A stretch of 19,783 nucleotides of DNA from Dinochytrium kinnereticum (taxonomy: Eukaryota > Chytridiomycota > Chytridiomycetes > Chytridiales > Chytridiaceae), in contig JADGJT010000085.1 of assembly GCA_027604005.1 (NCBI GenBank), forward strand, positions 1 through 19,783. The letters run 5' to 3'. This document shows, one piece after another, positions 8,704 to 19,783 of the stretch (the first letter of the stretch is position 1; the number at the start of each line of letters is the position of its first letter). Both the position numbers and the translations under genes were made by a program. The notes under the pieces were generated by a model. The model was given only the letters and a program-made list of their open reading frames with translations, did not search any database and had not been told where the DNA came from.

Positions 8704-10499
8704 ATGGCCTCCTTCTCCTTCCCCAACCTCAAGCCATCGGAGATTCTAACATGCATGTCGGATCTTCAGATACCAATGTCCATGGAGGACCTGGAGAAAC
8801 CCAGCACGCAGAGGATTCTGACCGTCTTTGAGCAGTTTACCGACATCCTTATGGGCGTCTCCAGAGACCAGTTTGCGCAACCCAACTTTGCGGCAATGGA
8901 GATACTCGAGTACCCAGACCTTCATCAAGATTCCATCATTCTCATGGGATTTTACCGGCAGCTGTAAGGGATTAGGTCTTTAAAATGTTCTTAAATTCTT
9001 TATCAGCGCTCGACTCATTATTGAGGTTGGCGTGACAGATTTCAGCGTGAGGGATATTATCAAACCCGAGCCTGGCCGCATTCGCCGAATCCTAAGCGCC
9101 ATTATAAACTTTGCTAAATTCAGGGAGGAGAGATTATCAGTTTTCGAGGACTGCACACGTAGATCGGTATATATGCTTTACTGTAACTAGTCTTACCAAT
9201 TTCTACAGACAGACTACATTGACCAACGACAGCTGCTTCTTGAAAAAAACCAGGACTTGGCAGACAAAGTCAATAGTTTAAAGTAATTCTACTTCTGAAT
9301 TTTTGCATTTATGCTTCTAGCCTCCGTCATTAACAAACATTTAAGGCTTCAGCGTGCGGAGGAGGAGCCTGCATTCCAACGCTTTCGTGAGCGAAATCAG
9401 GCGCTTACAGCTGAATTAAGGGATCTTAAACGTGTGCAAATGTCTATGACCGAGGAAATCGACGCCTTGAAAAAGTCGAAATCGGAAGTTACCGATAAAT
9501 TGGTTTAGCCTACGTTTTTTCCGTATGTTTCTTACCTTGCCCATCTAGAACAACACCCAGTTCCTACTAGTCAACGGCAAACAGGACTGTGTACGTTTGC
9601 GATCTCGTATTGTGCAGAGCCCAGAGAAACTTCAACAGGTTACGCGTGACGAAATCAATCATCCACTGACATTGCACAGGCTATATCTGATATGAATCAG
9701 TCCGTCCAAGGAGAGAAGGTCAACATTGCGTCACTTGAAAAACGAATCCGTGATTTGCATTCTAAGATGGAACACTTTTCTGTGCTTGACCAGGTTAGTT
9801 TCACGACGAGCGGCATTCTTTTTCTATTCAAATGTTGTTTACGAAATATTTCAATGATTTTTTGGCTCCATAGGATCTTTTAAGCTGCGTTAAACTGATG
9901 GAAGAATGCGAGCTTGAAATGAAGCGAGCGAACGCCGCAGACCTCGCAGTTCGAAGCGAGAAGGAGAACATTGACAAACGTCGTCTTGAGTTACGAGATG
10001 CAGGCATGCGCGAGCAGGTAAAGTTCACTAATAATAACTGTCTTTGGCTTTTGACTAAACTGAACGCCCCTAGCAAATGCGCAGACAACTCAACAACATT
10101 GAAGAAAAGCTTTCTCGTCTGGAAAAGCAACAGCTCACAAAAACGGAGATGAGCGGCTCCAAGAGAGTTTTGCTGCAAGAAGAACAGGAGGCATTGAAGA
10201 AAGAGCGTGATCTTAATCAAATGAAGATTGAAGCGAACAATAAGAAGTTGGCCGAATTCGAGATAAAGGTACCGGCATGACCTCATGTCTGTTTCCTCTT
10301 GCTTATGAGACTCCTTAGACGGCAGAAATACGGAAACAAACGGAAATGGAGATTGCCAGTTTACGTGCGGATCATCTCGCGTTAAAAGCAAAGATAACGT
10401 CATTCACGAAATCTCTAACACAGGTACCAACTGGACAACAGCCGTCAAAACATTGCTAACCGTTCCTCTTCTAATCAGGCAATGAGCACTGTTCCATAA
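8704..10499 (+). CDS. NUF2: Kinetochore protein Nuf2 (Ndc80 complex)
   Basis: Nuf2 pairs with Ndc80 to bind spindle microtubules at the outer kinetochore. Ten exons: 8704-8963, 9007-9166, 9209-9282, 9346-9502, 9549-9638, 9680-9793, 9874-10017, 10074-10268, 10319-10423, 10479-10499, giving 439 residues, normal for the family (about 450-465). The N-terminal ~145 residues form the calponin-homology-like head: SFPNLKPSEIL, then EILEYPDLH, then RRILSAIINFAKFREER, the most conserved Nuf2 segment. The rest is heptad coiled coil with NTQFLLVNGKQ and VQSPEKLQQ, matching the usual V.SPEKLK stretch. The acceptor of exon 4 is TTAAG at 9341-9345, since the earlier TTCTAG breaks frame. The last exon codes only six residues plus the stop. 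A longer in-frame start at 8605 would overlap BBS2 exon 1 and is not supported. Confidence 0.95.
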
Positions 10500-10535
10500 A
10501 AAAAGCAAACAATTCAAGCAATAGGAATGAGTTTA

Positions 10536-10541
10536 AATAAA
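10536..10541 (+). terminator. NUF2 poly(A) signal AATAAA
   Basis: AATAAA lies 36 bases after the NUF2 stop, in the 188 bp gap to the convergent TLC-domain gene. Confidence 0.5.
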
Positions 10542-10687
10542 ATATTGAAGTAGAGCAAAAACAAACAATCAGAACCGAACGACGAAGTCAAGTTTTTTCT
10601 TTGGCATATGAAGTCGAGATGAGAGTGTCAAGTTGGGCATAACATGTGAAAGAGAAATAATAAGACAAGGTGCAATGAGGTTAGAAG

Positions 10688-11732
10688 CTAGAAGAGCCTG
10701 TGTTTTCTTGTCTCGACGTCAATGTCACTTGCCCGATCATCCCCCTTCGCGATCGCCGCCGCATTATGACTAACAGCAGACACAACTCTTGACCGCAACC
10801 TCGACTCTGCATTCGTCAACGTGTTGATTAGATCCACCGAAGCGTCTACAGCAGCGTCCACAGCAACCGCAGCAGCGTTCTCAACTGTGGCTGTCACGTC
10901 ACCATCTTCCTGCAGAGGTTCACGCTTCTTGGTCTTGCCACCACCCATGCGAACTTGCTGACGAACCCAGTTGGTGAACCAGTAGATATGGAGGGGAAAG
11001 GGAATAAAGGGGACGATCCAGAATAGACTGGGGGCGTAGGTTCGGTAGGCGTGAACGACGACGTATCCGTGCAAAACCACTCTAGTGATAAAGAAACTGG
11101 GAGGAAGATAATGTTAGGCATAGGTCATGGGAACAAGACGAAGGAACACCCAGACCAAATAGCATCACTTACAGGATCCCAAAAGTATAGTCTCTCCTCC
11201 ACGCCTTATTCATATGCCCCAACGCCAAAGGTATGGTGGAGATTTCCAGTATGGACGCAAAAGAAAGGAAAGCACCAATCTGTGCTCTCTGCATCATCGC
11301 CAAAACGCAGTAAGCATATCCAAGATGATGAAACCACCCCGACAAGGGATGAATCTGAGTAGGGTATGAAAAGCTTCCAAGAACAAGATCAACAGCCAAA
11401 TAAGAGAGGAAAAAGGCTGCAATCGTCCAAGCACGGGGAGAATCGAGAGAGGGATGATCGGCAATGCTGCTCCCGGGTGGAAGTGTTGCGAATTCAAAAG
11501 CCAGAGGTGATCCACCGATGGAGACGACCATGGCGGATAACAGCGTCAAGACCCATGCCTTCTTCCTTTCTGTGGGGAGGTATTTTCCAAAAAGACCAAT
11601 GACGAGCGAGTAGTAGGTGAGGCAGATGGGGATGGAGAGGAAGAAAGGGACGTAGAAGTCCTTTGATGTGACGATCTGAAGAAGCGGTCGATAAGGCCAT
11701 GGTGCCTGCGGATCCCTAAACTCCCTGTTCAT
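10688..11732 (-). CDS. TLC-domain multipass membrane protein, TLCD4/TMEM56-like
   Basis: Two exons, 11732-11173 and 11096-10688, give 322 residues. About six to seven hydrophobic segments are visible: FFLSIPICLTYYSLVIGLFG, WVLTLLSAMVVSIGG, WTIAAFFLSYLAVDLVLG, a stretch after FHHLGYAYCVLAMM, FFITRVVLHGYVVVHAY and LFWIVPFIPFPLHIYWF. The His pair at 135-136 followed by an E.STI.L.LGHMNKAW segment fits the TRAM-LAG1-CLN8 fold, whose members act in lipid synthesis or sensing in ER-type membranes. It lacks the homeobox and longer Lag1 motif of ceramide synthases, so a TLCD-type role is likelier. The ~95-residue C-terminal tail is Ala/Val-rich, ends hydrophilic and is presumably cytosolic. The intron is 76 nt. 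The substrate is unknown. Confidence 0.8.
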
Positions 11733-12378
11733 TTTGAGGTGTGGGATGCGGGCGGTGTAGGTGATGTAAACAGCAGATATCGGCTGCAGATGCGTTGGAT
11801 GGCTGCCGCTTTTAGCACCTCCAGACGAGAGAGCGGATAAACGATGGCGAAGGTGCGCGGTGGCCGATCGCAGTGGACAAAATTTGAATGTTGAACAAGC
11901 AAAAATGCCGATTGCCCGACCGAGGCTGCACGATCATTGGGTGGAAGCAAGAAACCAACCAACGCCTGCGAGGCTGACGGCGGCGGGTGAAAGGGATGGC
12001 CCGCCTGCCAGCCAGCCTCGCTTGAGTCGCATCACTTTGACACTGGCGAGGATGGCTTGAACAGAACGGACGCGACGGCGTGATGGCGGCACAGCGCACA
12101 AACCAGAGGGCCTTGGGAGATGGAGACAGCGGGTGAGGGATGAGTACTTGTGAACATGCATGATGTGATGCTCCTCAGAAAGCGCTTTAGGCATCATGCT
12201 CAGCCGCAAGCTTGCAGTGCATAATCCAGCAGAAGTCAAGCACATGCAAACCCGAATATCTTCCTTTCTCGCAGCTCGCAGCTCGCAGTCCTCCATTCTG
12301 TTCTGGGGACTCTGTTGTTTGCATGGCGTGCCTAGATGCATCTTGTGTAACGTGTTCACTTTTTCTTCCCATTCCCAT
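11733..12378. promoter_or_regulatory. Divergent intergenic region between the TLC gene and the CDK
   Basis: 646 bp between two start codons. The TLC-proximal half is GC-rich and the rest mixed. Small frames on both strands resemble nothing known. A short repeat GCAGCTCGCAGCTCGCAG lies at about 12271-12288, and pyrimidine-rich sequence (TTTTTCTTCCCATTCCC) precedes the CDK ATG. It presumably carries both promoters; no defined operator was recognised. Confidence 0.45.
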
Positions 12379-14173
<1,795 letters not shown>

Positions 14174-14211
14174 ACCCCTTTTCATACCCATACCACATAT
14201 GCACTGCGCTC

Positions 14212-14217
14212 AATAAA
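14212..14217 (+). terminator. CDK poly(A) signal AATAAA
   Basis: AATAAA lies 38 bases after the CDK stop, in the 218 bp gap between the convergent CDK and golgin stop codons. Confidence 0.5.
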
Positions 14218-14391
14218 GTTGATTTTTATCGTACATGAAGGCACAAATGATAACATCAAAAAAGACAGAAAAGCAATTGGCTATTCGTAACCATTTTCGG
14301 ATGATAGAATATCGCACTTTAAATTTACTTCTAATAGTTTGGTATTGGAAGCATTCAACGGGGAAAGCGTTTAAATCTCTCCATTCATCAT

Positions 14392-16806
14392 TCATAAAGA
14401 AATCTCTTTGGAGACGCAATAGCCGCATGGGGGATCTGTAAAGTGAAAGATAAATGGGTGAAAAATAAGTTACTAGGCCAAAAGAAGGAAAAGGTAAAAA
14501 AAGGGAGAGAAAAAAACACGATCAAAGAAGTCTAAGGGATACTTACATTCAACAGGTTGCATTCCAATCATGGAGGACAGGGATGAGGTTTGAGAGACCA
14601 GCCGCGTTGGAGGTTTAAATTCGGCGGTAGGGGAGGGTTCGCTCGCCTTCGCCCTAAGCATAAAGGAAATTAGGATAAGACATTTAAAGAAGCCAAAAGC
14701 CAAAGCTAAATTACCGTAATCGTTGCCGTTCATTATGATAAAGATTGATGTATTCTGGTAGACATTGAACTTCGGCCGCAAGAAGTGTTGTGAGTTTTTT
14801 CTCTTCATTTAAATCTGTTTCAAGCTTCTTATTGGCGACAGTGAGGGTGACGACATCTTCTTCCATCTTTCGTAACGTCGCGACGAGTTGATTTTCGGAT
14901 GGGCCTGGTTGCTTTTCTTGGTTTGGGCTGAGTGGTATTTGAATTTGCTGATTTCCAAAAGAAAAGACAAAAGAAGAAATAGGGAAAGAAGAGTGGATAA
15001 GGTTACGATTACCATGGCGCAAAACATCAAGCAAGAAGTAAAAAACTCACATTTACAACCGTCAAAGCCTGCTGGTAATTATCCAATTGTGCCGAAAAAG
15101 TTTTCACCTTTTTCCGTTCCTCAAAAAGAGCGTCAGAAGATTCCGCCAGCTGGTTCGATAAATGCACGGTTCGTGATCGAAGTTCGCCAAGCTGCTCAAC
15201 TAATTGAGTGTTTTCTCCTTGCAGCGAGGCAAGTCGTTTAAACATGCCATCATATTTATGTAGCGCAGAGTTTTTAGTTTCGACAGCTTCTCGAAGTTGT
15301 GTTTCGAATGATTCAATGCGACTAGCATAGTCGATTATCATGTTGTTTTTTTCGGCAATCATTTCGGTGAGTCTGTTTTTCTCGTTTTCGAAATCTTGTT
15401 GAAGAAGAACGTTCGATGCGTCTATGGTCTTTTTTAAATCTTCAATGTCGTTGTCTTTAGCGGTGGCAGTGTCCTGCCACACCGAAATTTGGGAGGTGAG
15501 GTCTTCGATCTTTTTCAGGCATTCATCACGATAACGACTGAGAGATTCGACGGTAACGTCCTTTTCTTTGAGCTGAGCGGAGAGATCATCTATCCTATTG
15601 GACAAGCTTTCAATCTGACTCTCCTGTAGAGTGAGGGTTTGAACGTCAGTCTCACCACCATGCGAATACGACGCTGAGCTAGCAGCTATTCTCAAATCCT
15701 CAATCTCCATTGTCAGCACACGAATTATCTCCTCCTGATGCTCACATTTGGATTCTAACTCCAATTTTGCTGAAACGACGTGGTCGCGTTCCAGTCGTAG
15801 CCTCTCGGTTCTCCCTTCCAATTCCTGCACATTCATGGAAAGAGCCTGGTTGGATTCCAAAAGATTGTGATTGGATAGTTGGGTCTGATAGGGAAATGGA
15901 AAAGGTGAGTAAGAGCAAGAGCAAAAATATAAAGACGTGATAAAACTAGAAAGCAGTGATGATAAAAGAATTGATAAGGTTTTTTTTTAATGCACTCTTT
16001 GCAGGCCATGAATACATGCTGCTGCGATTTAAAAATAACCAGAATAAAGATAACAACAAAAAAGAAAGATGCTTCCATAATAGGAAGAATTAAGATAAAA
16101 CTGAAAGAGACACAAGTGCTAGCATAATGAAAAAAACATCCCCGCTGTTCTTGGCTTACCTGATCGACATGGAAGATTTGTTCGGATAAAGCGGACAAGC
16201 GATACTCCAACTCAGCATTCCTGGCCATCAAGTCCGCCTTTTCTTCCAACAAAATTGAGATGTATTGGCGATCGCTTTCTAGCGATGCAGATGTCAAAGG
16301 CATTGGTTGAGTAGCGCTAAGTGTCTGCTGCTGTTGAGCGGGGAAGAGAGAACTTGCATGCTTTGTTGAGAAGGATGAGATGGAGGATGCATTATCGTGG
16401 GAAGAGGTTCGAGATATCAGACTTGGGGATGGGGATGGTCCTGCGCGCTGGATATGGACTGGGTGTTCGGGTGGAAGGAATTCAGGAGTTTCGGGACGGG
16501 AGGATGTGATTATGGAAGACGAATTTGCCTCGACGGAGGCGACGATAGGTATCGGAGGCGATTCTCGCGTATCTTCCTGACGGTTGGTATCTATGGGCTT
16601 GTCCTTTTTGGACTTTTGGAATTGGCGCAGCTAGCAGATGAAATGGATGGATTAGCCGAAATGAAAACAAAGAAATAGCAGTCATAGAAGAGCCAAGGCA
16701 GTAGTAACAGGGTTATTAAATGGGATGGGACGGTCAGTGCTTCACTCACTCGCTTGCGGCCCAGAGCCTGCAGTTCCTCTGGCTGCATCTCAAAAACACT
16801 CTCCAA
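14392..16806 (-). CDS. Golgin coiled-coil protein, GM130/GOLGA2-like
   Basis: Six exons: 16806-16750, 16630-16160, 15884-15051, 14947-14715, 14653-14547, 14435-14392, giving 581 residues. The N-terminus holds a short basic helix, RKRLRQFQKSKK, like the LAAAKKKLREYQQ start of GM130-type golgins. A Ser/Pro-rich linker follows (about 35-120), then ~350 residues of heptad coiled coil (ELEYRLSALSEQI through SAQLDNYQQAL). The diagnostic piece is PEYINLYHNERQRLR near residue 515, matching the conserved YITLYQ.QR segment of GM130. The C-terminus ends in CGYC and EISL. Such proteins tether vesicles at the cis-Golgi. Vertebrate GM130 is much longer (about 1000 residues). The large Ser-rich linker and the last 44 nt exon are the least certain parts. 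I am confident of a golgin, less so of strict orthology. Confidence 0.78.
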
Positions 16807-18214
16807 TATACTTGTGTGACTATTCTATTCATACAGTAAATAGAGACGTGTTGGCTGGATAATGGGTGTAGTGACGGATGGATGATGGACGGATGGATTG
16901 AGATGAAGATCTGAATACATCACAGTAATCAGTGCGGAAACTTATCCTTTTGATTGTTTGCAACCGTTTATTCCGTTTGACGGCACAGAATTGAGTTGCT
17001 AAAAAAGATTCATGAATCTTCAAGTAAAATGTCAGAAAGGATTCATTTTGGGTGGTTGCTTTCAGGATTGAAGAAAGTGGTGAGGACGAAGGTGGTATTG
17101 ACTGCTGCATCCTAGATTGCCATTTCAGACATGGGAAGTGGTAGACCTTCATCTGATCCAAACTCATAACAAATCATTCCGTGGGTAATCAGGACTGTTC
17201 AATTGGGAGGATTAACACAGAAACAGCTTCATGGTCAAAGTGAATATATTTCATTACAAAGCGAACTTGGCCTACCAATTAAACAGTCGTAAATGCGTTA
17301 GAAGATTTAGACTTGACTAATGTGCACAAAGCTCGTGATGCCAACTTGAAGGAGATAAACAAACCAGGGCCTACTAATCGTTCTGTGCAGCATCCTGATT
17401 GGCCTTTTGAAGGCACAAGTTGCTAGAAGGGAGTCTATCCCGCTCCTAGGAGTATTCCAAACCTTCACAATTGTCTGTAAGCCATTTTAGCATGTTGTCC
17501 TCTTTCTCTTTCCCTTGCCCAGAGCTCTTAGTTTATCATTGTAGGACATCATGGACAGAGTTGGTTTATCTGATTAGACCTTCGTAGCTGATAATGACCT
17601 GAAGGTGTACTAATTCAGGGCTCAGCGCTACTTTGAAGTTTACCTGGGTCTTGTGTTGCGGCACTCCCCGGCAACGTCCAATCATGAAAGCCTCACGGAT
17701 GTACTCATAACACAATAGATAATAATGGTTTTGGGGAAAGCGCAGCCGTACTTCACAGTTTATGATGTTGGATGTTTGTGGAATGTGGTGGGTGGAGTAG
17801 GAGGAGAAGTGGATGCAGACATTTAAGATGATAATTCTTCCAATGAAGAAACAACCTCGGAGGATTGCACTGATGAGGAGTTTGATGCTGAGATGGAGGA
17901 GGGCAGTGGATCTGGCATCCCTGCCGAGAACGTCTTTGATGTTAGAATGGGGAAGGGAGCGAGTCTGACATTCCCCTGAGGATGCATTTGATATTTCTGA
18001 TGGTTTCTCGTCATCTATGTGTTTTTGGTTTATATTATTCGTCTTTTTTTTTGTTCTGTATGAGTAGCTCTTATTTATCTCACTTGAAATGGTGTATATA
18101 TTGACGGTGCATACTAACGCGTTCTTTTTACCCCCTTTTCTACCGTTTCTACCATGATCGTTGTTGTCTTTGGCCTACAGACAATTCTTGTTTTTGCCTT
18201 GTCAATTTGCTCCA
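16807..18214. other. Gene-poor stretch between the golgin and IFT172
   Basis: 1.4 kb without a recognisable gene. 16860-16900 is a GGAT-rich imperfect microsatellite. A 47-codon plus-strand frame (17283-17426) and pieces between about 17560 and 17720 read like degraded coding sequence broken by stops, for example RAQRYFEVYLGLVLRHS. The adjacent minus-strand frame at 16829-17167 has no family resemblance. The stretch presumably contains the golgin and IFT172 promoters and a decayed insertion of unknown type. Confidence 0.4.
17827..17979 (+). pseudogene. Short acidic open frame, unidentified
   Basis: Fifty codons between stops, very rich in Asp/Glu/Ser (NEETTSEDCTDEEFDAEMEE), with no start codon at its left edge. 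Acidic linkers like this occur in many proteins, so it cannot be assigned. Degraded frames lie just upstream, so it may be the tail of a dead gene or transposon. Confidence 0.25.
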
Positions 18215-19783
18215 ATGCAGATACGGCACCTCAAGACCATCTGCCCTCCAGCGGATGCCCTGAGCAGGATCACCGCCCTCGCATGGTCGCCGAACAACCA
18301 GAAGCTGGCCGTCGTTGGTATTGACAGGGTCATCTCCCTCTACGACGAGACTGGCGAGCGCAAGGACAGATTCTCTACCAAACCGGGCGACCCAAAATCA
18401 ACAAAGCCGTATTATGTCTGCGCCCTTGCATTCTCTCCAGACTCGACAAAGCTGGCCGTCGCTCAAACGGACTTTGTGGTTTTTGTTTACAAGCTTGGCC
18501 TCGAATGGGGAGAGAAGAAGTCTATCTGCAACAAGCTTATTCAGACTTCAGAGATAACCTGTCTAACGTGGCCAAAAGAGCAGCATAATGCTCTTGTCTT
18601 TGGAATGGCAGATGGGAAGGTGAGAATCAAGAGCGAGTGTATTAATCCCGATATTGTCGTGCACCGAAGGCATCTATTCTAGCCCTGAAGGGGGCATCTC
18701 TTTTTTCCTTCACATAGTGTCAAGCCGCAGTCCCAAGCAGGAGTCACCAACTGCTTTTTCCTACTGCCGCTAAAAGCTGCTCTTGGAATTCAGTATTCCA
18801 TATATTAAATAATCGGTTTCAAAGGAATTGATTCATCTTTTTACCTTAATACCTCCTCAACATTCGTATTTCTTAAACACCCTCCCTATCATTCTTTTTT
18901 TCCATCTTTGACGGGCTGACTTCCATTTCTTGTCAATAGGTCCGAGTTGGAAACCTTAAGACAAACAAAGCTGCAACGCTCTACCAGACAGAGAGCTGCG
19001 TTGTCTCGGCAGCCAGCAGTTTGGATGGCAATGCGATCATAACTGGCCACATCGATGGATCCATTAACCGATTTTTCTTTGACGATGGCATTTCCGGAGC
19101 TTCTCAGGTTTGTGCCCCGGCTCAAACCCTTTTTACTAACACTATTAAGGGCAAATTCGCTGTTCATTCATGCGCCCCTACCGCCCTTAGTTGGGGGGAG
19201 AGTATTGTAGCAGCTGGTAGTGACAGATTTGTGGTGTTTTACGATAATGAAGGTGACTTAAGAAAGCCTAAGAGCATTCTGGTTCTAAAATTACTTGCAA
19301 AAGGCCGTGTTATGAACGAGTTTGATTACAGCAAGGACGATGAGGAGCAGGAGTTAACTGTTGCTGAATTCAGTCCCAGTGGTCAGAGCGTCACCGTAGG
19401 AGGATACGGAAGGTATTATACCGCAAAAACTATATGGAACGTCTTCTTATAATGATTAAGATTCCACGTTTATAACTTTTCATCCGCACGCCAAATCTGG
19501 GAAGAAGCACCTCTGAAAGTTATTGAAAACTTTTACGACGTTACTGCTTTATCTTGGAAACCTGATGGATCTAGGCTCATTGCCGTAAGCCTTAAACGTG
19601 CCTCATTTGCAATTTTCTAATCTCTTGAAGGCCAATATGTGTGGGGCCGTCGAAATGTTTGACTGCTGTCTCAGGCGATCGCGATACAAAGGGAAATTTG
19701 AGTTTACCTATGTGTCCCCCAGTCAGGTCATTGTGAAGAGATTATCAACTGGTTCTCGTATTGTCCTAAAATCTCATTACGGG
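18215..19783 (+). CDS. IFT172: Intraflagellar transport protein IFT172, N-terminal part
   Basis: IFT172 is the largest peripheral IFT-B subunit and acts in turnaround at the flagellar tip. Six exons are visible: 18215-18619, 18940-19107, 19150-19252, 19304-19412, 19461-19584, 19631-19783, giving 354 codons of a protein that is about 1750 residues in animals; the rest lies beyond the window. The reading starts [12 protein letters not shown], equivalent to the animal M.LKHLRTL start. The WD40 propeller follows closely: [140 protein letters not shown]. Intron 1 is 320 nt; the others are 40-51 nt. Upstream in-frame Met codons exist, but the family start fits 18215. It indicates a flagellated organism. 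Confidence 0.96.
18620..18939 (+). other. Long IFT172 intron 1
   Basis: GT-AG intron (GTGAGA ... CAATAG) of 320 nt, more than six times longer than the other four visible introns of this gene. It is AT- and T-rich toward its 3' end, and no coding potential or clear terminal inverted repeats were seen. It may contain an old small insertion or regulatory sequence. Confidence 0.6.

Noticed and set aside
9828..10403. 191-codon minus-strand open frame
   Set aside because: It lies antisense to three NUF2 coiled-coil exons. It is Leu/Ser/Phe-rich, as expected for the complement of Lys/Glu-rich codons, with no family resemblance.
16829..17167. 112-codon minus-strand frame upstream of the golgin
   Set aside because: No family resemblance and no splice-consistent link to the golgin, whose N-terminus is already complete. 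Treated as chance.

Overview
The window reads as nuclear DNA of a flagellated (zoosporic) early-diverging fungus, most likely a chytrid. The genes carry many short introns (mostly 40-110 nt). A fungal-type mitofusin, an Ndc80-complex subunit and a CDK5/Pho85-type kinase sit beside three ciliary genes (UNC119, BBS2, IFT172). No species is claimed.

Layout: 1-426 holds two copies of a ~123 bp repeat 303 bp apart. 427-935 is a GC-rich patch with a SAP-like motif in a short minus-strand frame. 936-2090 is a retrotransposon graveyard: an LTR/promoter-like stretch, a Ty1/copia RNase H 3' end followed by a polypurine tract and LTR start, then a second, more decayed copia RNase H 3' end. 2485-3426 (+) is UNC119. 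3477-5784 (-) is a mitofusin/FZO1. 5827-8653 (-) is BBS2. 8704-10499 (+) is NUF2. 10688-11732 (-) is a TLC-domain membrane protein. 12379-14173 (+) is a 14-exon cyclin-dependent kinase. 14392-16806 (-) is a GM130-like golgin. 16807-18214 is mostly gene-poor with short decayed frames. 18215-19783 (+) is the 5' part of IFT172, which runs off the window.

I rebuilt exon structures by hand from splice signals, reading phase and remembered family sequences. All eight models keep frame throughout, with 56 introns, 55 of them GT-AG. The exception is intron 10 of the CDK gene: it starts ATATCCTT, ends AC and carries TCCTTAAC 11 nt before its end, which are the hallmarks of a U12-type (minor spliceosome) AT-AC intron. 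It is the most notable signal here.

Functionally, UNC119 (lipidated cargo carrier), BBS2 (BBSome) and IFT172 (IFT-B train) serve the zoospore flagellum. FZO1, NUF2, the CDK and the golgin are general cell-biology genes. Spacing is tight: 50 bp between the BBS2 and NUF2 start codons, 42 bp between the BBS2 stop and the FZO1 start, and 50 bp between the UNC119 and FZO1 stops. No tRNA, rRNA or CRISPR array was seen.
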